Assembly (NCBI RefSeq): GCF_018448885.1
Contig: NZ_RCWB01000029.1
Coordinates: forward strand, 1 to 64,000
DNA from: Photorhabdus caribbeanensis
Lineage (GTDB): Bacteria; Pseudomonadota; Gammaproteobacteria; Enterobacterales; Enterobacteriaceae
Length of the DNA: 64,000 bases
Reading direction: 5' to 3'
Shown: positions 32,279 through 43,272 of the stretch, piece after piece
Layout: every line of letters begins with the position of its first letter
How positions within the stretch are numbered: the stretch's first letter is position 1
The notes under the pieces: model-generated
Database searches by the model: none
What the model saw: only the letters and a program-made list of their open reading frames with translations
What the model was told of the DNA's origin: nothing
Program-made: the position numbers and the translations under genes

Positions 32279-33532
32279 TTACTTACGGATTAAATCATCT
32301 CCATAGCCAATCCATTTATACGTAGTCAGCGCATCTAATCCCATTGGGCCACGGGAATGCAGTTTCTGCGTACTAACGGCAACTTCCGCTCCCAAACCAA
32401 ACTGGCCGCCATCAGTAAAGCGAGTGCTAGCATTCACATAAACCGCGGCAGAATCAACCTGACGAACAAAATAGTCAGCATTATGCAAAGATTGAGTCAA
32501 AATAGCATCAGAATGGGACGTACCATAGGTACGAATATGATCAATTGCCTGCTCCATATCACCGACAATTTCCACATTCATATCCAAAGATAACCACTCA
32601 TCACGGTAATCTGCTTCTGTAACATCCACGACCTTAGCAGGCCCATCTTGCAAAAACACCATTGCTGATTCACTCGCATGCAGAGTCACTCCCTGCTCTT
32701 TCATGCGCTTGCTCAATGCAGGCAGAAAATCAGCCGCAATTTTCTGATGTACCAACAAAGTTTCCAAAGCATTACAGGCACTTGGACGTTGCACTTTGGC
32801 GTTAGTAATTACAGTCAATGCCTTATCAAAATCAGCACTTTCATCGACAAAGGTATGACAAACGCCAATTCCGCCGGTAATAACTGGAATGGTCGATTGC
32901 TCACGGCACAGCTTATGCAACCCTGCACCACCACGTGGAATCAACATATCCACATAGCGATCCAGTTTCAGCAGCTCAATAACTAACTCACGGTCCGGTT
33001 TATCTATCGCCTGCACGGCTGCGGCAGGTAATCCACTCTGTTCAAGCGCCTGTTGAATGACTTTCACTGTCGCCTGATTGGTGTTGTGAGTCTCTTTACC
33101 ACCACGCAAAATAACCGCATTACCGGTTTTCAAACACAGAGATGCAACATCGATGGTGACATTAGGGCGTGCTTCATAAATCACCCCGACCACGCCTAGC
33201 GGTACACGGCGACGCTCCAACCTCAAACCACTATCAAGCAAACTGCCATCAATGACTTCCCCTACTGGGTCAGATAAACGGCATACCTGACGAACATCGT
33301 GAGCTATCGCTGTCAAACGCTCCGGCGTCAATAACAGACGATCCAACAATGCTTCGCTCATGCCCTGTTCACGGGCCTGAATCATATCAAGCTGATTAGC
33401 CTCAAGAATGATTGCACTTTCCTGCTCCAGTAAATCTGCAATGCGGATTAATGCCTGATTTTTCTGTTTTGTACTTAGCTGCGCCAGTTGCCATGCAGCT
33501 TCTCTGGCAGCCTTTCCCATTTGTTCTAACAT
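32279..33532 (-). CDS. proA: Gamma-glutamyl phosphate reductase ProA
   Basis: NADPH-dependent reduction of gamma-glutamyl phosphate to the semialdehyde, step two of proline synthesis. 417 residues, the E. coli length. The family signature around [14 protein letters not shown] contains the catalytic Cys. It begins 9 bp after proB, forming the proBA operon. Confidence 0.98.
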   Translation of the reverse strand: MLEQMGKAAREAAWQLAQLSTKQKNQALIRIADLLEQESAIILEANQLDMIQAREQGMSEALLDRLLLTPERLTAIAHDVRQVCRLSDPVGEVIDGSLLDSGLRLERRRVPLGVVGVIYEARPNVTIDVASLCLKTGNAVILRGGKETHNTNQATVKVIQQALEQSGLPAAAVQAIDKPDRELVIELLKLDRYVDMLIPRGGAGLHKLCREQSTIPVITGGIGVCHTFVDESADFDKALTVITNAKVQRPSACNALETLLVHQKIAADFLPALSKRMKEQGVTLHASESAMVFLQDGPAKVVDVTEADYRDEWLSLDMNVEIVGDMEQAIDHIRTYGTSHSDAILTQSLHNADYFVRQVDSAAVYVNASTRFTDGGQFGLGAEVAVSTQKLHSRGPMGLDALTTYKWIGYGDDLIRK

Positions 33533-33541
33533 TATGAATCC

Positions 33542-34648
33542 TTAACTCACGATCATGTCGTCACGATGAACCGCAACAGCACCATATTCATAACCGAGGA
33601 TTTGGCTTATCTGTTGTGAATGGCGGCCTGCAATTAAACGTAGAGCATCACTGTTATAACGGCAAACACCATGCGCCAAATCCTTACCAGACAGACTACG
33701 AATGCAGATAACCTCTCCACGGGAGAAATCACCTTTAATATTTTTAATCCCTTTCGGTAATAAAGAGCTGCCTTTTTCGCAGATTGCTGTCTCAGCGCCA
33801 TGATCTACAATAATTTCACCCGCCGGAGGGGCGCCAAAAATCCAACGCTTGCGATTTTCCATCGGGCTTTCCAACCCATGAAAGCGAGTACCTACCGGAT
33901 TACCTTCAATGACATCAGAGATAACATCAGGTTTATTACCAGCGGCAATAATGACATCAATACCCGCGCGACCTGCAATCCCCGCAGCCTGAAGTTTAGT
34001 TGCCATTCCTCCCGTCCCTAAACCCGAAATGCTATCACCGGCAACCATACGTAATTCATCGCTAATGTCATAAACTTCCGGGATAAGTTTTGCGTCTGGA
34101 TTGCTACGTGGATCAGCGGTATATAGCCCTTCAATATCCGTCAGTAATAGCAACTTATCTGCTCCCCCCAGAATTGCCGCTAGCGCAGATAAATTATCAT
34201 TATCACCCACTTTAATTTCCGCCGTCGCAACCGCATCATTTTCATTAATTACAGGCACAATGCGATTATCGAGCAAAGCCTGTAAGGTATCTCTGGCATT
34301 TAAAAAACGTTCGCGATCTTCTAAATCCGCCCGGGTCAATAACATTTGCCCAACATGGATACCATAAATAGAAAAGAGCTGCTCCCATAACTGAATTAAC
34401 CGGCTTTGACCGACCGCCGCCAACAATTGCTTGGATGCAATCGTTGCCGGTAGATCCGGATAGCCCAAATGTTCCCTTCCTGCCGCAATCGCACCGGAAG
34501 TCACAATAATAATGCGATGACCTTTTTCATGTTGCTGAGCACATTGCCTTACCAGTTCTACAATATGAGCTCGATTCAGGCGACGAGAGCCGCCTGTCAG
34601 TACACTTGTCCCCAGTTTCACAACCAATGTTTGGCTGCTATTCATCAT
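33542..34648 (-). CDS. proB: Glutamate 5-kinase ProB
   Basis: First and feedback-regulated step of proline synthesis. 368 residues: an amino-acid kinase domain (about 1-260, with [22 protein letters not shown] and [12 protein letters not shown]) and a C-terminal PUA domain (about 275-360). The start is ATG-ATG; either could be used. Unlike in E. coli, no phoE or crl lies upstream before frsA. Confidence 0.98.
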   Translation of the reverse strand: MMNSSQTLVVKLGTSVLTGGSRRLNRAHIVELVRQCAQQHEKGHRIIIVTSGAIAAGREHLGYPDLPATIASKQLLAAVGQSRLIQLWEQLFSIYGIHVGQMLLTRADLEDRERFLNARDTLQALLDNRIVPVINENDAVATAEIKVGDNDNLSALAAILGGADKLLLLTDIEGLYTADPRSNPDAKLIPEVYDISDELRMVAGDSISGLGTGGMATKLQAAGIAGRAGIDVIIAAGNKPDVISDVIEGNPVGTRFHGLESPMENRKRWIFGAPPAGEIIVDHGAETAICEKGSSLLPKGIKNIKGDFSRGEVICIRSLSGKDLAHGVCRYNSDALRLIAGRHSQQISQILGYEYGAVAVHRDDMIVS

Positions 34649-34841
34649 ATTTTTGCCATTAGATTTAAATTAAAAAAACAGTGCTCAGTTTTAACAGGAG
34701 AGAAGCGTTATGCCAACAGGCATAATGCTAAATTGAAAAAATAGGAGTTTAGAACAAACTTATGCTGTCCACTTCATCCGAAAGCGCATGAAATCTTTAT
34801 AAAATAAAGCAGTTAATAATCAACAAGTAACAGAAATTTCA

Positions 34842-36089
34842 TTAACAGACTTTATTTTTCAACCATTGACTAATCTCCCGTAACGCCTTATTGAAACTGT
34901 TATAAACAGGCGTTGTCGGAATAGCCAGTAATTTACCATCCATTGATGACATTGCTATCAGCTTAGACTCTTCTTTCGAGCTGAAAATATCATTCTGCCA
35001 GTAACCCGCTAGCATAGGAACGGAACAACGCCGACCTAACAAACCTTGTTTTTTAAGGGAGTAACAACCAAGTTCGAGGCGAAATGCATTTTCATCCACA
35101 TTATAAATACCCAATCTGCTAGCAAATATATCAAGGTACATTGAAGGTGAATTTTGTTGACGTTCAACACTATTGAGCCACTCATGAACGATCGCGCCAA
35201 GAGTCGCAACGCCCTTGATACGTTTAGATTCCAAATAGGCCAACCGGACAGCAATATTAGCGCCAAAGCGAAAACCAAATAGGCCAATCCTGGTGTGGTC
35301 AATCCAGGGAATTTCATCCAGTTGATGAATTATTTGTTGATGGAGAATACAGGTATCCTGTGTCAGCCTCAAACGTGAAGAGTAACCAATCGAGGGCAGA
35401 TCCACAGTTAACATCGCAAATCCAAGCGGCGCCAGATAATCACGGAATAGCCGATAATAATCGCTTTGCAAATTATCCAAACTGCCACAAACCAAAATAG
35501 TTGGCGAGGGCCTTTGCCGGTGCTGAGGCAGATGAAGGAAACCGGTCACACAACCGCCTTCCTTGAGTTTGAACTCTAGTTTCCTCAACTGATAGCCAGA
35601 GCAACGAGCCGCATTTTCATAAGCTTTGTTTGCTAAAATGACGGCCTGCTGAGACAACTCATCCCCCTTAAGATGGGGATAACCGGCGATGCTATACAAA
35701 TTAGCCGCTTTCAACCAGAGATGACCAGCTTCTGGGATCTGCTCTGCCTGCAACGCTTTCTGTTGCCACAACATCGCCTGATATGACCACTCAAAAACCC
35801 AGTTGCCTTTACGATAACCAATCACAGTATCCAGTAAATTATCATCACTGCGTTGTGCGTTTGTCATGGCAATCCGGCACAACACTTCTTCTATTTCAAG
35901 CGGATCAATTTCTCGCCAAATCCACATCAGCCGGTTAATCATACGATACCAACTACCATGACTATTACCATCCAACGTATTGTAATTACCCGCAATTAAC
36001 CGGGGATGGCGGTGCTTTACCAGCGTGGAAGTTTCCTGATGTTTTTGTCTTGGCTTAAAAAGTGATTCTGAAAGGTTTTGGTTTGCCAT
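34842..36089 (-). CDS. frsA: FrsA (YafA) esterase-like protein
   Basis: An alpha/beta-hydrolase-fold protein of 415 residues that in E. coli binds glucose-specific IIA and influences the respiration/fermentation balance; an esterase/carboxylase role is debated. Alignment to E. coli is good throughout (WYRMINRLMWIW, DTVIGYRKGNWVFEW, FGFRFGANIAVRLAYLES, LLGRRCSVPMLAGYW). The start MANQNLSESLFKPR corresponds to MTQANLSETLFKPR. It lies 14 bp after gpt, as in E. coli. Confidence 0.95.
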   Translation of the reverse strand: MANQNLSESLFKPRQKHQETSTLVKHRHPRLIAGNYNTLDGNSHGSWYRMINRLMWIWREIDPLEIEEVLCRIAMTNAQRSDDNLLDTVIGYRKGNWVFEWSYQAMLWQQKALQAEQIPEAGHLWLKAANLYSIAGYPHLKGDELSQQAVILANKAYENAARCSGYQLRKLEFKLKEGGCVTGFLHLPQHRQRPSPTILVCGSLDNLQSDYYRLFRDYLAPLGFAMLTVDLPSIGYSSRLRLTQDTCILHQQIIHQLDEIPWIDHTRIGLFGFRFGANIAVRLAYLESKRIKGVATLGAIVHEWLNSVERQQNSPSMYLDIFASRLGIYNVDENAFRLELGCYSLKKQGLLGRRCSVPMLAGYWQNDIFSSKEESKLIAMSSMDGKLLAIPTTPVYNSFNKALREISQWLKNKVC

Positions 36090-36103
36090 AACAAATGCTG
36101 ATT

Positions 36104-36565
36104 TTATTTACCTTCACAAATTGGCGGAACGAATGCCACACCCATATCCCAAGGTTGCTCGATCCAAGTATCTTGAGGAATATCAACAATATAATTATCA
36201 ACCAGAGGTCGACCTGCCGGCTTTGCAAAAATAGTCACAAAATGGGCTTTGGGATACATTTCACGGATGGCTTGAGCGGTTCCGCCAGTATCAACCAGAT
36301 CATCCACAACGATGAAACCTTCACCATCACCTTCTGCTTTTTTCAAAACTTGTAGTTCACGTTGATTATTATGGTCATAGCTGGAAATACAAACTGTATC
36401 CACATGACGAATACCTAATTCACGCGCTAAAAGTGCGCCAGGTACAAGACCACCGCGACTCACGGCAATGATGCCTTTCCACTGTTCGACAGGGAGTAAA
36501 CGTTGCGCCAATTTACGGGCATGTATTTGCAACATATCCCAAGTTACGACATATTTTTCACTCAT
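36104..36565 (-). CDS. gpt: Xanthine-guanine phosphoribosyltransferase Gpt
   Basis: Salvages guanine and xanthine using PRPP at the inner membrane face. The start [20 protein letters not shown] was chosen over an ATG six codons upstream because it matches E. coli; this gives 153 residues. The PRPP motif is [11 protein letters not shown], and the flexible loop [12 protein letters not shown] is present. Upstream of frsA. Confidence 0.97.
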   Translation of the reverse strand: MSEKYVVTWDMLQIHARKLAQRLLPVEQWKGIIAVSRGGLVPGALLARELGIRHVDTVCISSYDHNNQRELQVLKKAEGDGEGFIVVDDLVDTGGTAQAIREMYPKAHFVTIFAKPAGRPLVDNYIVDIPQDTWIEQPWDMGVAFVPPICEGK

Positions 36566-36811
36566 AAAAATTGATCCCGACAACTTAAGAATACTTTAGA
36601 AAAGCATCTCGCAAAAAAAGTTGCGCGAATTATAGTGACTTAGGTCTGTAAAAACTAGCGGAAACAGGGAATCGATGAATCGTATTATTCTTAACAAAAG
36701 TAAAGTGGTATTCTGAACCCAATAACATCATGGCGTTAAGCGCTCATCATATAGAAACTATTTCTCATGTAGATCCCATCTTAATTGAGATGCAGTCATA
36801 GGAGATTCGTC

Positions 36812-38290
36812 GTGTCAGAACTATCACCACAATCAGAACTATCACAATTATCCCCTCAACCTCTATGGAACATCTTTGCCAAAATCTGCTCTATTCCTCA
36901 CCCTTCTTACCATGAAGAAGCTCTGGCAACCCACATTGTTCAATGGGCGCAAGAAAAAGAGTTGCACGTTGAACGTGATCAAGTCGGCAATATTTTGATC
37001 AGAAAACCCGCCAGTAAAGGGTTGGAAAATCGTAAGGCGGTTGTTCTGCAAGCACATCTTGATATGGTGCCGCAGAAAAACAACGATACCGTGCACGATT
37101 TCACTCAAGATCCTATCCGTCCTTATATTGATGGCGAATGGGTTACTGCCCAAGGTACAACACTGGGGGCTGATAATGGTATTGGCCTGGCATCCGCGTT
37201 GGCTGTATTGGCTGATGACAATGTAAAACATGGCCCGCTAGAAGTTTTATTGACCATGACGGAAGAAGCCGGAATGGATGGCGCTTTTGGCCTGCAACCG
37301 AACTGGCTTCAAGCTGATATTTTAATCAATACCGATTCAGAAGAAGAAGGGGAAATCTACATGGGTTGTGCTGGAGGTATCGATTTTACCACCACTTTAG
37401 CATTGACTCGTGAAGCGGTTCCGGCTCACTATAAAACACTAAAACTGGTCATTAAAGGTCTAAAAGGCGGGCATTCCGGTTGTGATATTCATTTAGGACT
37501 GGGTAATGCCAACAAACTACTGGCACGTTTCCTTGCCGCCCATACTCAGGAATTGGGGCTAAAACTGCTCGACTTCCAAGGCGGTACGCTGCGTAATGCC
37601 ATTCCACGCGAAGGCCATGTTATTGTTGCCATCCCCGCCGATAAAGCAGACCAGCTTACCCAACTGAAAGACAAGTACTTAGATATACTGAAAAATGAGT
37701 ATGCCATCGTTGAGAAAAACCTGACTGTATTACTGGAAGAGGTCGAAACCGACATTCAGGCATTAACTGATGATTGCCAAAACCGTTTTATCTCATTGCT
37801 AAACAGTACTCCCAATGGTGTTATCCGTATGAGTGATATCATCAAAGGTGTAGTAGAAACCTCGCTAAACGTGGGTGTTGTGGCGATGGAACAAGATAAG
37901 GTAAATCTCATTTGCTTAATCCGTTCGCTTATCGACAGCGGCAAGTCCTATGTCATAGGTATGCTCTCTTCGCTGGCTAAACTATCAAATGCCGAGATTA
38001 CCGCTAAAGGTGATTATCCCGGCTGGCAGCCAGATGCAAGTTCTCCGGTCATGCACTTAGTACGTGAAACTTATCAACAGTTATTCGATAAGATACCGAA
38101 TATTATGGTGATCCACGCCGGATTAGAATGTGGCTTATTCAAGAAACCTTATCCTGATATGGATATGGTATCTATCGGGCCAACCATTACGGGCGCTCAC
38201 TCTCCTGACGAACAAGTACACATCAAAAGTGTCGGGCAATATTGGCAACTGCTGACTGCAATTCTAAAAGCTATTCCTGAAAAGGCTTAA
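36812..38290 (+). CDS. pepD: Cytosol non-specific dipeptidase PepD
   Basis: M20-family metallopeptidase that hydrolyses dipeptides such as Xaa-His. The start chosen is GTG (VSELSPQ), with GGAG eight bases upstream, matching E. coli MSELSQLSPQPLW; here a short SELSPQ-like repeat lengthens the N-terminus. 492 residues. Metal-site motifs QAHLDMVPQ, LGADNGIG and MTEEAGMDG are intact, as is HAGLECGLF near the end. Divergent from gpt. Confidence 0.96.
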   Translation: MSELSPQSELSQLSPQPLWNIFAKICSIPHPSYHEEALATHIVQWAQEKELHVERDQVGNILIRKPASKGLENRKAVVLQAHLDMVPQKNNDTVHDFTQDPIRPYIDGEWVTAQGTTLGADNGIGLASALAVLADDNVKHGPLEVLLTMTEEAGMDGAFGLQPNWLQADILINTDSEEEGEIYMGCAGGIDFTTTLALTREAVPAHYKTLKLVIKGLKGGHSGCDIHLGLGNANKLLARFLAAHTQELGLKLLDFQGGTLRNAIPREGHVIVAIPADKADQLTQLKDKYLDILKNEYAIVEKNLTVLLEEVETDIQALTDDCQNRFISLLNSTPNGVIRMSDIIKGVVETSLNVGVVAMEQDKVNLICLIRSLIDSGKSYVIGMLSSLAKLSNAEITAKGDYPGWQPDASSPVMHLVRETYQQLFDKIPNIMVIHAGLECGLFKKPYPDMDMVSIGPTITGAHSPDEQVHIKSVGQYWQLLTAILKAIPEKA

Positions 38291-38326
38291 TCAGCTCTCC
38301 CCTGCTTCGATGTGACGGCAGGGGGA

Positions 38327-39382
38327 TTACCATTCAAGCAAGAGTTGCCGCTCAATTTCTGGGTCTTGCAAAGTCACGTGCAAACCAACCAAACGAACGC
38401 CACGCCCTTCCCGGCGAGATGTCCATGTTTTCTGGGCCAATTGCAGTAAATCCTGCTTATCCAATAGTGGATGAACATGCTCCTGAGTGGTTAGTTGAAA
38501 ATCATCAAATTTCAGTTTAATCCCCTGACGGGCAATCCGCAGATCAGGTTTAACGTTACTCAACCGTTTTTCTAATTTCAGATATAAACTTTCTATCAGT
38601 TCAGTGCACTGCTCCCATTGATGAATATCTCTCTCAAGTGTCTGCTCCACACCAATTGATTTTCGCAAACGATCTGGATTCACCCATCGTTCATCAATAC
38701 CGTGACAACGATTCCAAAGTACCTGACCAAATTTCCCCAACTGTTTCACCAAAACAATGACGTCATATTTTTGTACATCAGAACAGGTTTCCAGCCCCAT
38801 ATTAGCCAGCCGTTGCACCATGACTTTGCCAACCCCCGGAATTTTTCGCAAAGGTAAAACCTTAACAAAATCGGCCACTCGATCAGGAGGGATTACATAC
38901 TGTCCATTTGGTTTATTAATATCAGAAGCGATTTTTGCCAAAAATTTCACCGGAGCAATACCGGCTGATGCCGTCAATTGTAATTCATCAAAAATAGATT
39001 GACGGATTTCCTGTGCAATCAGCGTGGCAGATCCATAACAATGATGGCTATCAGTGACATCCAGATAAGCTTCATCCAATGACAGAGGTTCTATCCACTC
39101 AGTATAACGAGACAATATCTGATGGATATGCCGGGAAACCTCCCTATACAGCGCCATACGCCCCGGAAGAACCTTAAGTTGAGGACAGAGTTTCAGCGCC
39201 ATTGCAGTAGACATTGCACTACGTACCCCAAAACGACGGGCAGGATAATTAGCTGTACTAATAACACCCCGCTTGTCTGCACTGCCGCCCACAGCAATGG
39301 GAATATGACGAAGTGACGGATCATCACGCATTTCAATAGCTGCGTAGAAACAATCCATATCAATATGAACAATCTTTCGCAT
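38327..39382 (-). CDS. dinB: DNA polymerase IV DinB
   Basis: Y-family translesion polymerase, error-prone and SOS-induced. 351 residues as in E. coli. Catalytic acids lie in HIDMDCFYAAIE (Asp8) and SLDEAYLDVT. The little-finger domain (about 230-345) and the C-terminal beta-clamp motif region, ending QLLLEW, follow. A LexA-like box lies upstream. It marks the left border of the accessory block. Confidence 0.98.
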   Translation of the reverse strand: MRKIVHIDMDCFYAAIEMRDDPSLRHIPIAVGGSADKRGVISTANYPARRFGVRSAMSTAMALKLCPQLKVLPGRMALYREVSRHIHQILSRYTEWIEPLSLDEAYLDVTDSHHCYGSATLIAQEIRQSIFDELQLTASAGIAPVKFLAKIASDINKPNGQYVIPPDRVADFVKVLPLRKIPGVGKVMVQRLANMGLETCSDVQKYDVIVLVKQLGKFGQVLWNRCHGIDERWVNPDRLRKSIGVEQTLERDIHQWEQCTELIESLYLKLEKRLSNVKPDLRIARQGIKLKFDDFQLTTQEHVHPLLDKQDLLQLAQKTWTSRREGRGVRLVGLHVTLQDPEIERQLLLEW

Positions 39383-39406
39383 TCTGCTTTAGCCTATCAA
39401 CAATGA

Positions 39407-39422
39407 CTGTATAAACATACAT
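39407..39422 (-). promoter_or_regulatory. Probable LexA box of dinB
   Basis: CTGTATAAACATACAT has one arm (CTGT) perfect and the other changed in its last base from ACAG. It lies about 25 bp upstream of the dinB start, where LexA would block transcription. Confidence 0.65.
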
Positions 39423-39626
39423 AAAAATAGACTTAAGAGCAATCTAGTAACACCATCAAAGCGACGGTTAAAAGACACGTTTAGCTCAGATTTGAAAATA
39501 TCTTGATCAATAAAATAATTAATTAATACCGTTATTAACTTTTCACTGCCCGATTCCTTGCGTTAAGTGACCTATCCTGTAAGAGCAACTTTTCTACTTA
39601 ACGACATTTCAAGGATGTTTATAACA

Positions 39627-41954
39627 ATGAAAAATAGCGGGAAACCACAAAAAACCTCAGCTACAGCGACTGCACAGCCAATTAATCGCACTCTTCATTA
39701 TGCTTTATCGAGCATAATTATGCTGAGTACTGGCCTGCCAGGTTATCTGGCGGCACAGGAAAATGAAGAGCAAAAATTTAAAGAAAAACCGGAAAAATCA
39801 GAGAAAATCATTACACTTTCTACACTTTCTGTTATTGGTGGGTTGAATAACAGCGTCAATGCCGGAAGCTCGGTATTGAAAAAAGAGGATATTGAACGTA
39901 CCCAGGCAGATAATATTGCCGAGCTGCTCGATCAACTTCCCGGCGTTTCTATGTCAGGCTCGCCTCGTCCGGGCGGCCAAACTCTGAATATCTGGGGAAT
40001 GGGCGATACCGAAGACGTTAAAGTCACCTTAGATGACGCACCGAAAGGCTTCGAGAAATATCGCCAAGGCTCTATCTTTATTGAGCCCGAATTAATCAAA
40101 CGAGTCGATGTCGATAAAGGCCCACATAATCTACTTGATGGTAATGGCGGATTTGGCGGAACGGTTAAAGTTGTCACCAAAGATGCCAATGATTTATTAC
40201 GGCCGGGAGAAGATTTTGGTGGATTGCTGAAATACAGTTATCACACCAATGATCGCCAAAATATTTACAGCAGCGCAGTTTATGGCCGGACAATAGAAGG
40301 CTTTGCTGACGGCCTGTTATATATAAGCAAACGAGATGGCGGCAATATTAAACGACCGGATGGCACCCGCTTTGTTTTCTCTAAAAGTGATCAGGCATCC
40401 TATTTACTGAAAACGAATTTTTACCTGAACGATGCCAATACATTGACACTTTCCGCTATGCGTTCTGATTCTGATGGCTGGCAGCCGTGGGCAGCAAAAC
40501 GCGATAAAATAAATATACCTTCCGAATACGATATTAATAAATATGGTTGGGATGAAGCTTGGCGTCGGAAGCTGGTTTATCGCGATCAAACAGATCAAAA
40601 CTACACCGCTAAATGGAACCTTGCACCGGAAGATAATCCATTACTTAATCTGACAGCAACTTATGCTTATTCCAAAACAGAACAACATGACAAACGCCCA
40701 AAGGATTTAACAAATTCATATTTTGCTTCTCTGGGAAATGAAAGTTGGATTAACTATGTGGATAATCTGGCAGATATAAACAATGAGAGTGTCTTTACCA
40801 CTGGAGCAATAGAACACTCATTACTCGTTGGAACTCGTTGGCATAAAAACCAACGCAACACCCTTATGAACGACAAAACCAAAGATAAAGACCCTGATTA
40901 TAATTATGGTTATTTCCAACCAAACTATATGCCATCGGGAGAACAAACAACCCACAGTTTTTATTTACAAGACGCAATGACTATTGGCAGCGTAACCGTA
41001 ACACCGGGTATTCGTTATGACCATATCAAAAATACCGGTAAGAAAAATATTGCATCTCTCTACAATAATCAATCTCCAGAAATAGGCCACGATTACAGCA
41101 GTGTTACCTATACTGGCTGGTCTCCTCATTTAGGCGTCATATGGAAAGCAACACAAAATCTGTCGCTATTTTCTGATTTCAGCCGTACCTGGCGTGCTCC
41201 AGTGGTAGATGAACAATATGAATTACAACGAGCAGGTACAACCATTTCTGCCACCAGCCGTAATCTGGATGTAGAAAGAATAACCGGCTTAAGATTCGGT
41301 GCAATCCTGGACTTCAACAATTTGTTGACCGATCAGGATAATTTCCAAATCCGAACAACGCTATTCCGTAACCGAGGAAAGAATGAAATATTTGTTCGTC
41401 ATGGCAGTGTATTGTGCGAAGCACAAGCTAATGGTGCTCCTATATCAGCTTGTAAGAAACCGATATCCGTTTATGGTAATTTTCCTGGATATACCATCCA
41501 AGGGCTAGAAATCGAAACCTTCTATAATAGTAGCTACTTATTCGGCAAACTCTCTTTCTCAACAATGCGTGGGCAAAGAGACGCATCTCCAGTCAATCCG
41601 TGGTGGGGAAGTAAAACTTGGATTGCTGAAATTCCACCAACTTCTGCTCACGCCATGCTAGGGGTAAAAATCCCTCAGTGGCAAATGGCGATGGGATGGA
41701 CTGGTGATTTTATCCGTAAACAAGACCGCTCACCTACAGATAGTGATCCAAAAGCAGGCTACTGGGCACTACCCAAAAGCAAAGGTTATGCACTACATGG
41801 ATTATTCGCTAGTTGGCAACCTACTTTCTGGCAAGGTCTTGAAGCGCGAGTCACAGTCAATAACCTGTTTAATCGTGATTATTACCCATACCTCGGTGAA
41901 TCGGTTTCCGGGATTGGACGTAACATTAAATTCAGCGTCTCGCAGAAGTTCTGA
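39627..41954 (+). CDS. TonB-dependent haem/haemoglobin-type outer membrane receptor
   Basis: A 775-residue outer-membrane receptor with a long signal peptide (to about residue 43). A TonB-box-like TLSVIGG and a plug domain (about 65-175, with PGVSMSG, IWGMGDTEDVKVTLDD and KGPHNLLDGNGGFGGTVKVVTKDA) are followed by a 22-strand barrel ending in Phe. The plug's VTKDANDLLRPGE resembles the haemoglobin/haemin receptor family (TIGR01785 type). The ligand is unproven. A Cys pair in LCEAQANGAPISACKK probably closes an outer loop. The start is the ATG 11 bases after AAGGA. No haem-utilisation genes follow. Confidence 0.88.
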   Translation: MKNSGKPQKTSATATAQPINRTLHYALSSIIMLSTGLPGYLAAQENEEQKFKEKPEKSEKIITLSTLSVIGGLNNSVNAGSSVLKKEDIERTQADNIAELLDQLPGVSMSGSPRPGGQTLNIWGMGDTEDVKVTLDDAPKGFEKYRQGSIFIEPELIKRVDVDKGPHNLLDGNGGFGGTVKVVTKDANDLLRPGEDFGGLLKYSYHTNDRQNIYSSAVYGRTIEGFADGLLYISKRDGGNIKRPDGTRFVFSKSDQASYLLKTNFYLNDANTLTLSAMRSDSDGWQPWAAKRDKINIPSEYDINKYGWDEAWRRKLVYRDQTDQNYTAKWNLAPEDNPLLNLTATYAYSKTEQHDKRPKDLTNSYFASLGNESWINYVDNLADINNESVFTTGAIEHSLLVGTRWHKNQRNTLMNDKTKDKDPDYNYGYFQPNYMPSGEQTTHSFYLQDAMTIGSVTVTPGIRYDHIKNTGKKNIASLYNNQSPEIGHDYSSVTYTGWSPHLGVIWKATQNLSLFSDFSRTWRAPVVDEQYELQRAGTTISATSRNLDVERITGLRFGAILDFNNLLTDQDNFQIRTTLFRNRGKNEIFVRHGSVLCEAQANGAPISACKKPISVYGNFPGYTIQGLEIETFYNSSYLFGKLSFSTMRGQRDASPVNPWWGSKTWIAEIPPTSAHAMLGVKIPQWQMAMGWTGDFIRKQDRSPTDSDPKAGYWALPKSKGYALHGLFASWQPTFWQGLEARVTVNNLFNRDYYPYLGESVSGIGRNIKFSVSQKF

Positions 41955-41967
41955 TTTCTCACCTGAT

Positions 41968-41990
41968 AGTTCCCTCTGTTTGAGGGAACT
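41968..41990 (+). terminator. Hairpin after the TonB receptor gene
   Basis: AGTTCCCTC and GAGGGAACT form a perfect 9-bp stem 13 bp after the stop codon. No T-run follows, so it may only stabilise the mRNA end. Confidence 0.5.
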
Positions 41991-42284
41991 CAGACTGTTG
42001 ATCATTCAGTTCTCCAAGTTTCTTTCTCACTTTGACACTAAAATATCGCAACTGACTATTCTTCTGAAAAATCACACTTATTTAGTTAGATAAATTATTG
42101 GCTTTATTTAATAATCATAATTACCTTGATTGATAAAATAGTCATTTCTTTATTGAAGAAGGTATATTGTCGTCAGAATGGATACCTGTTAAATTAAGAC
42201 TCTTGTTATTTTACCGTATGGTTCATCTTATTTAGTTTTTTTGCGTCACATGATTTAATTATCCTTTTAACACACTTATTTATT

Positions 42285-42524
42285 TTGGCCATTCGAGTAA
42301 AGCAATTTGTTCCTAGTATCTTAGCGATGCAACTGGGTAAAAAAATACTGGGACATGGATTTGATCAATATTTGAATGCCCCGAGTATAGGACGGATTGG
42401 AATGGCATTTTATGAGGCAGAAAATGAACTACCTCGTGTAGCTGATTATTGTGAAAGTGTGTTTAAAAACATCAATGACTTGCAGCAACGCTGTTCACCT
42501 TATCCGCTGTCATTCTGGAGTTAA
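42285..42524 (+). pseudogene. 3' fragment of an unrecognised gene
   Basis: A 79-codon open frame with no ATG and no ribosome site at its start, but protein-like in composition (QLGKKILGHGFDQYL, GRIGMAFYEAENELPRV). It ends with the ribosome binding site of the next gene, as real upstream genes often do. I read it as the remnant C-terminal part of a larger enzyme-like gene whose 5' part is lost. I do not recognise the family with confidence. Confidence 0.4.
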
Positions 42525-42525
42525 T

Positions 42526-43164
42526 ATGTTGTATAACTATTGGGGGGAATTTCTAGGATTGGCGGTAATTCATTTTCTGGCAGTGGTAGCACCGGGGCCA
42601 GATTTCGCGGTTACTATACGACAAAGTGTGAGGTTTGGTCGCTGGGCTGGGATGTGTACGGCAGTGGGTATCGGAGCAGGAATATCAGTACATGTCATCT
42701 ATACACTAGTGGGGGTTAGCGCACTGATGCATACCACTCCGTGGTTAATGGAATTAGCAAAACTTGTCGGCGGAACTTACATCATATGGCTCGGTATCAA
42801 ATTTATCAGGAGTAAGCCTACTGATTTGGCTGTCTTAGAGAATGAGGGAATTGTTCAAGCTTCACAGAGTAGATGGAAAGCATTTCTGATGGGGTTTATG
42901 ACAAATGCCCTGAATCCTAAGGCGACGTTGTTCTTTTTGGCAGTTTTCACGACTGTGGTGAGTAGCAATACACCTATCCTGATACAAATGTTTTATGGGG
43001 TTTGGATGTGTGTGGTCAATGCGGTATGGTTTGTACTGGTCAGTGTTATTTTTTCTAATGCATTGATTCGTAATAAATTTATACGGAAAGGGTATTGGTT
43101 CGAGCGGGTGATGGGACTGGTGCTGATCGGATTTGCTGTTCGGCTATTATTTATGTCTGTTTGA
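42526..43164 (+). CDS. LysE/RhtB family amino-acid exporter
   Basis: A 212-residue inner-membrane protein with about six hydrophobic segments. The family signature APGPDFAVTIRQSVRFGRWAG lies near residue 20, in two overlapping parts. GTYIIWLGIKFIRS and MTNALNPKATLFFLAVF are further hallmarks. The start ATG lies just after TCTGGAGTTAAT, with GGAG overlapping the end of the upstream gene fragment. RhtB-type proteins export threonine, homoserine, leucine or similar; the substrate here cannot be told. Confidence 0.92.
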   Translation: MLYNYWGEFLGLAVIHFLAVVAPGPDFAVTIRQSVRFGRWAGMCTAVGIGAGISVHVIYTLVGVSALMHTTPWLMELAKLVGGTYIIWLGIKFIRSKPTDLAVLENEGIVQASQSRWKAFLMGFMTNALNPKATLFFLAVFTTVVSSNTPILIQMFYGVWMCVVNAVWFVLVSVIFSNALIRNKFIRKGYWFERVMGLVLIGFAVRLLFMSV

Positions 43165-43272
43165 ATTTCTCCAAAATAGGGGTTGGCAACGAACGTCTCA
43201 ATACTGATATACAACTTGTTCGGTAATAGACGAAATGATTACTTAATCAGCATAAAAACGTATAAAAAGATA

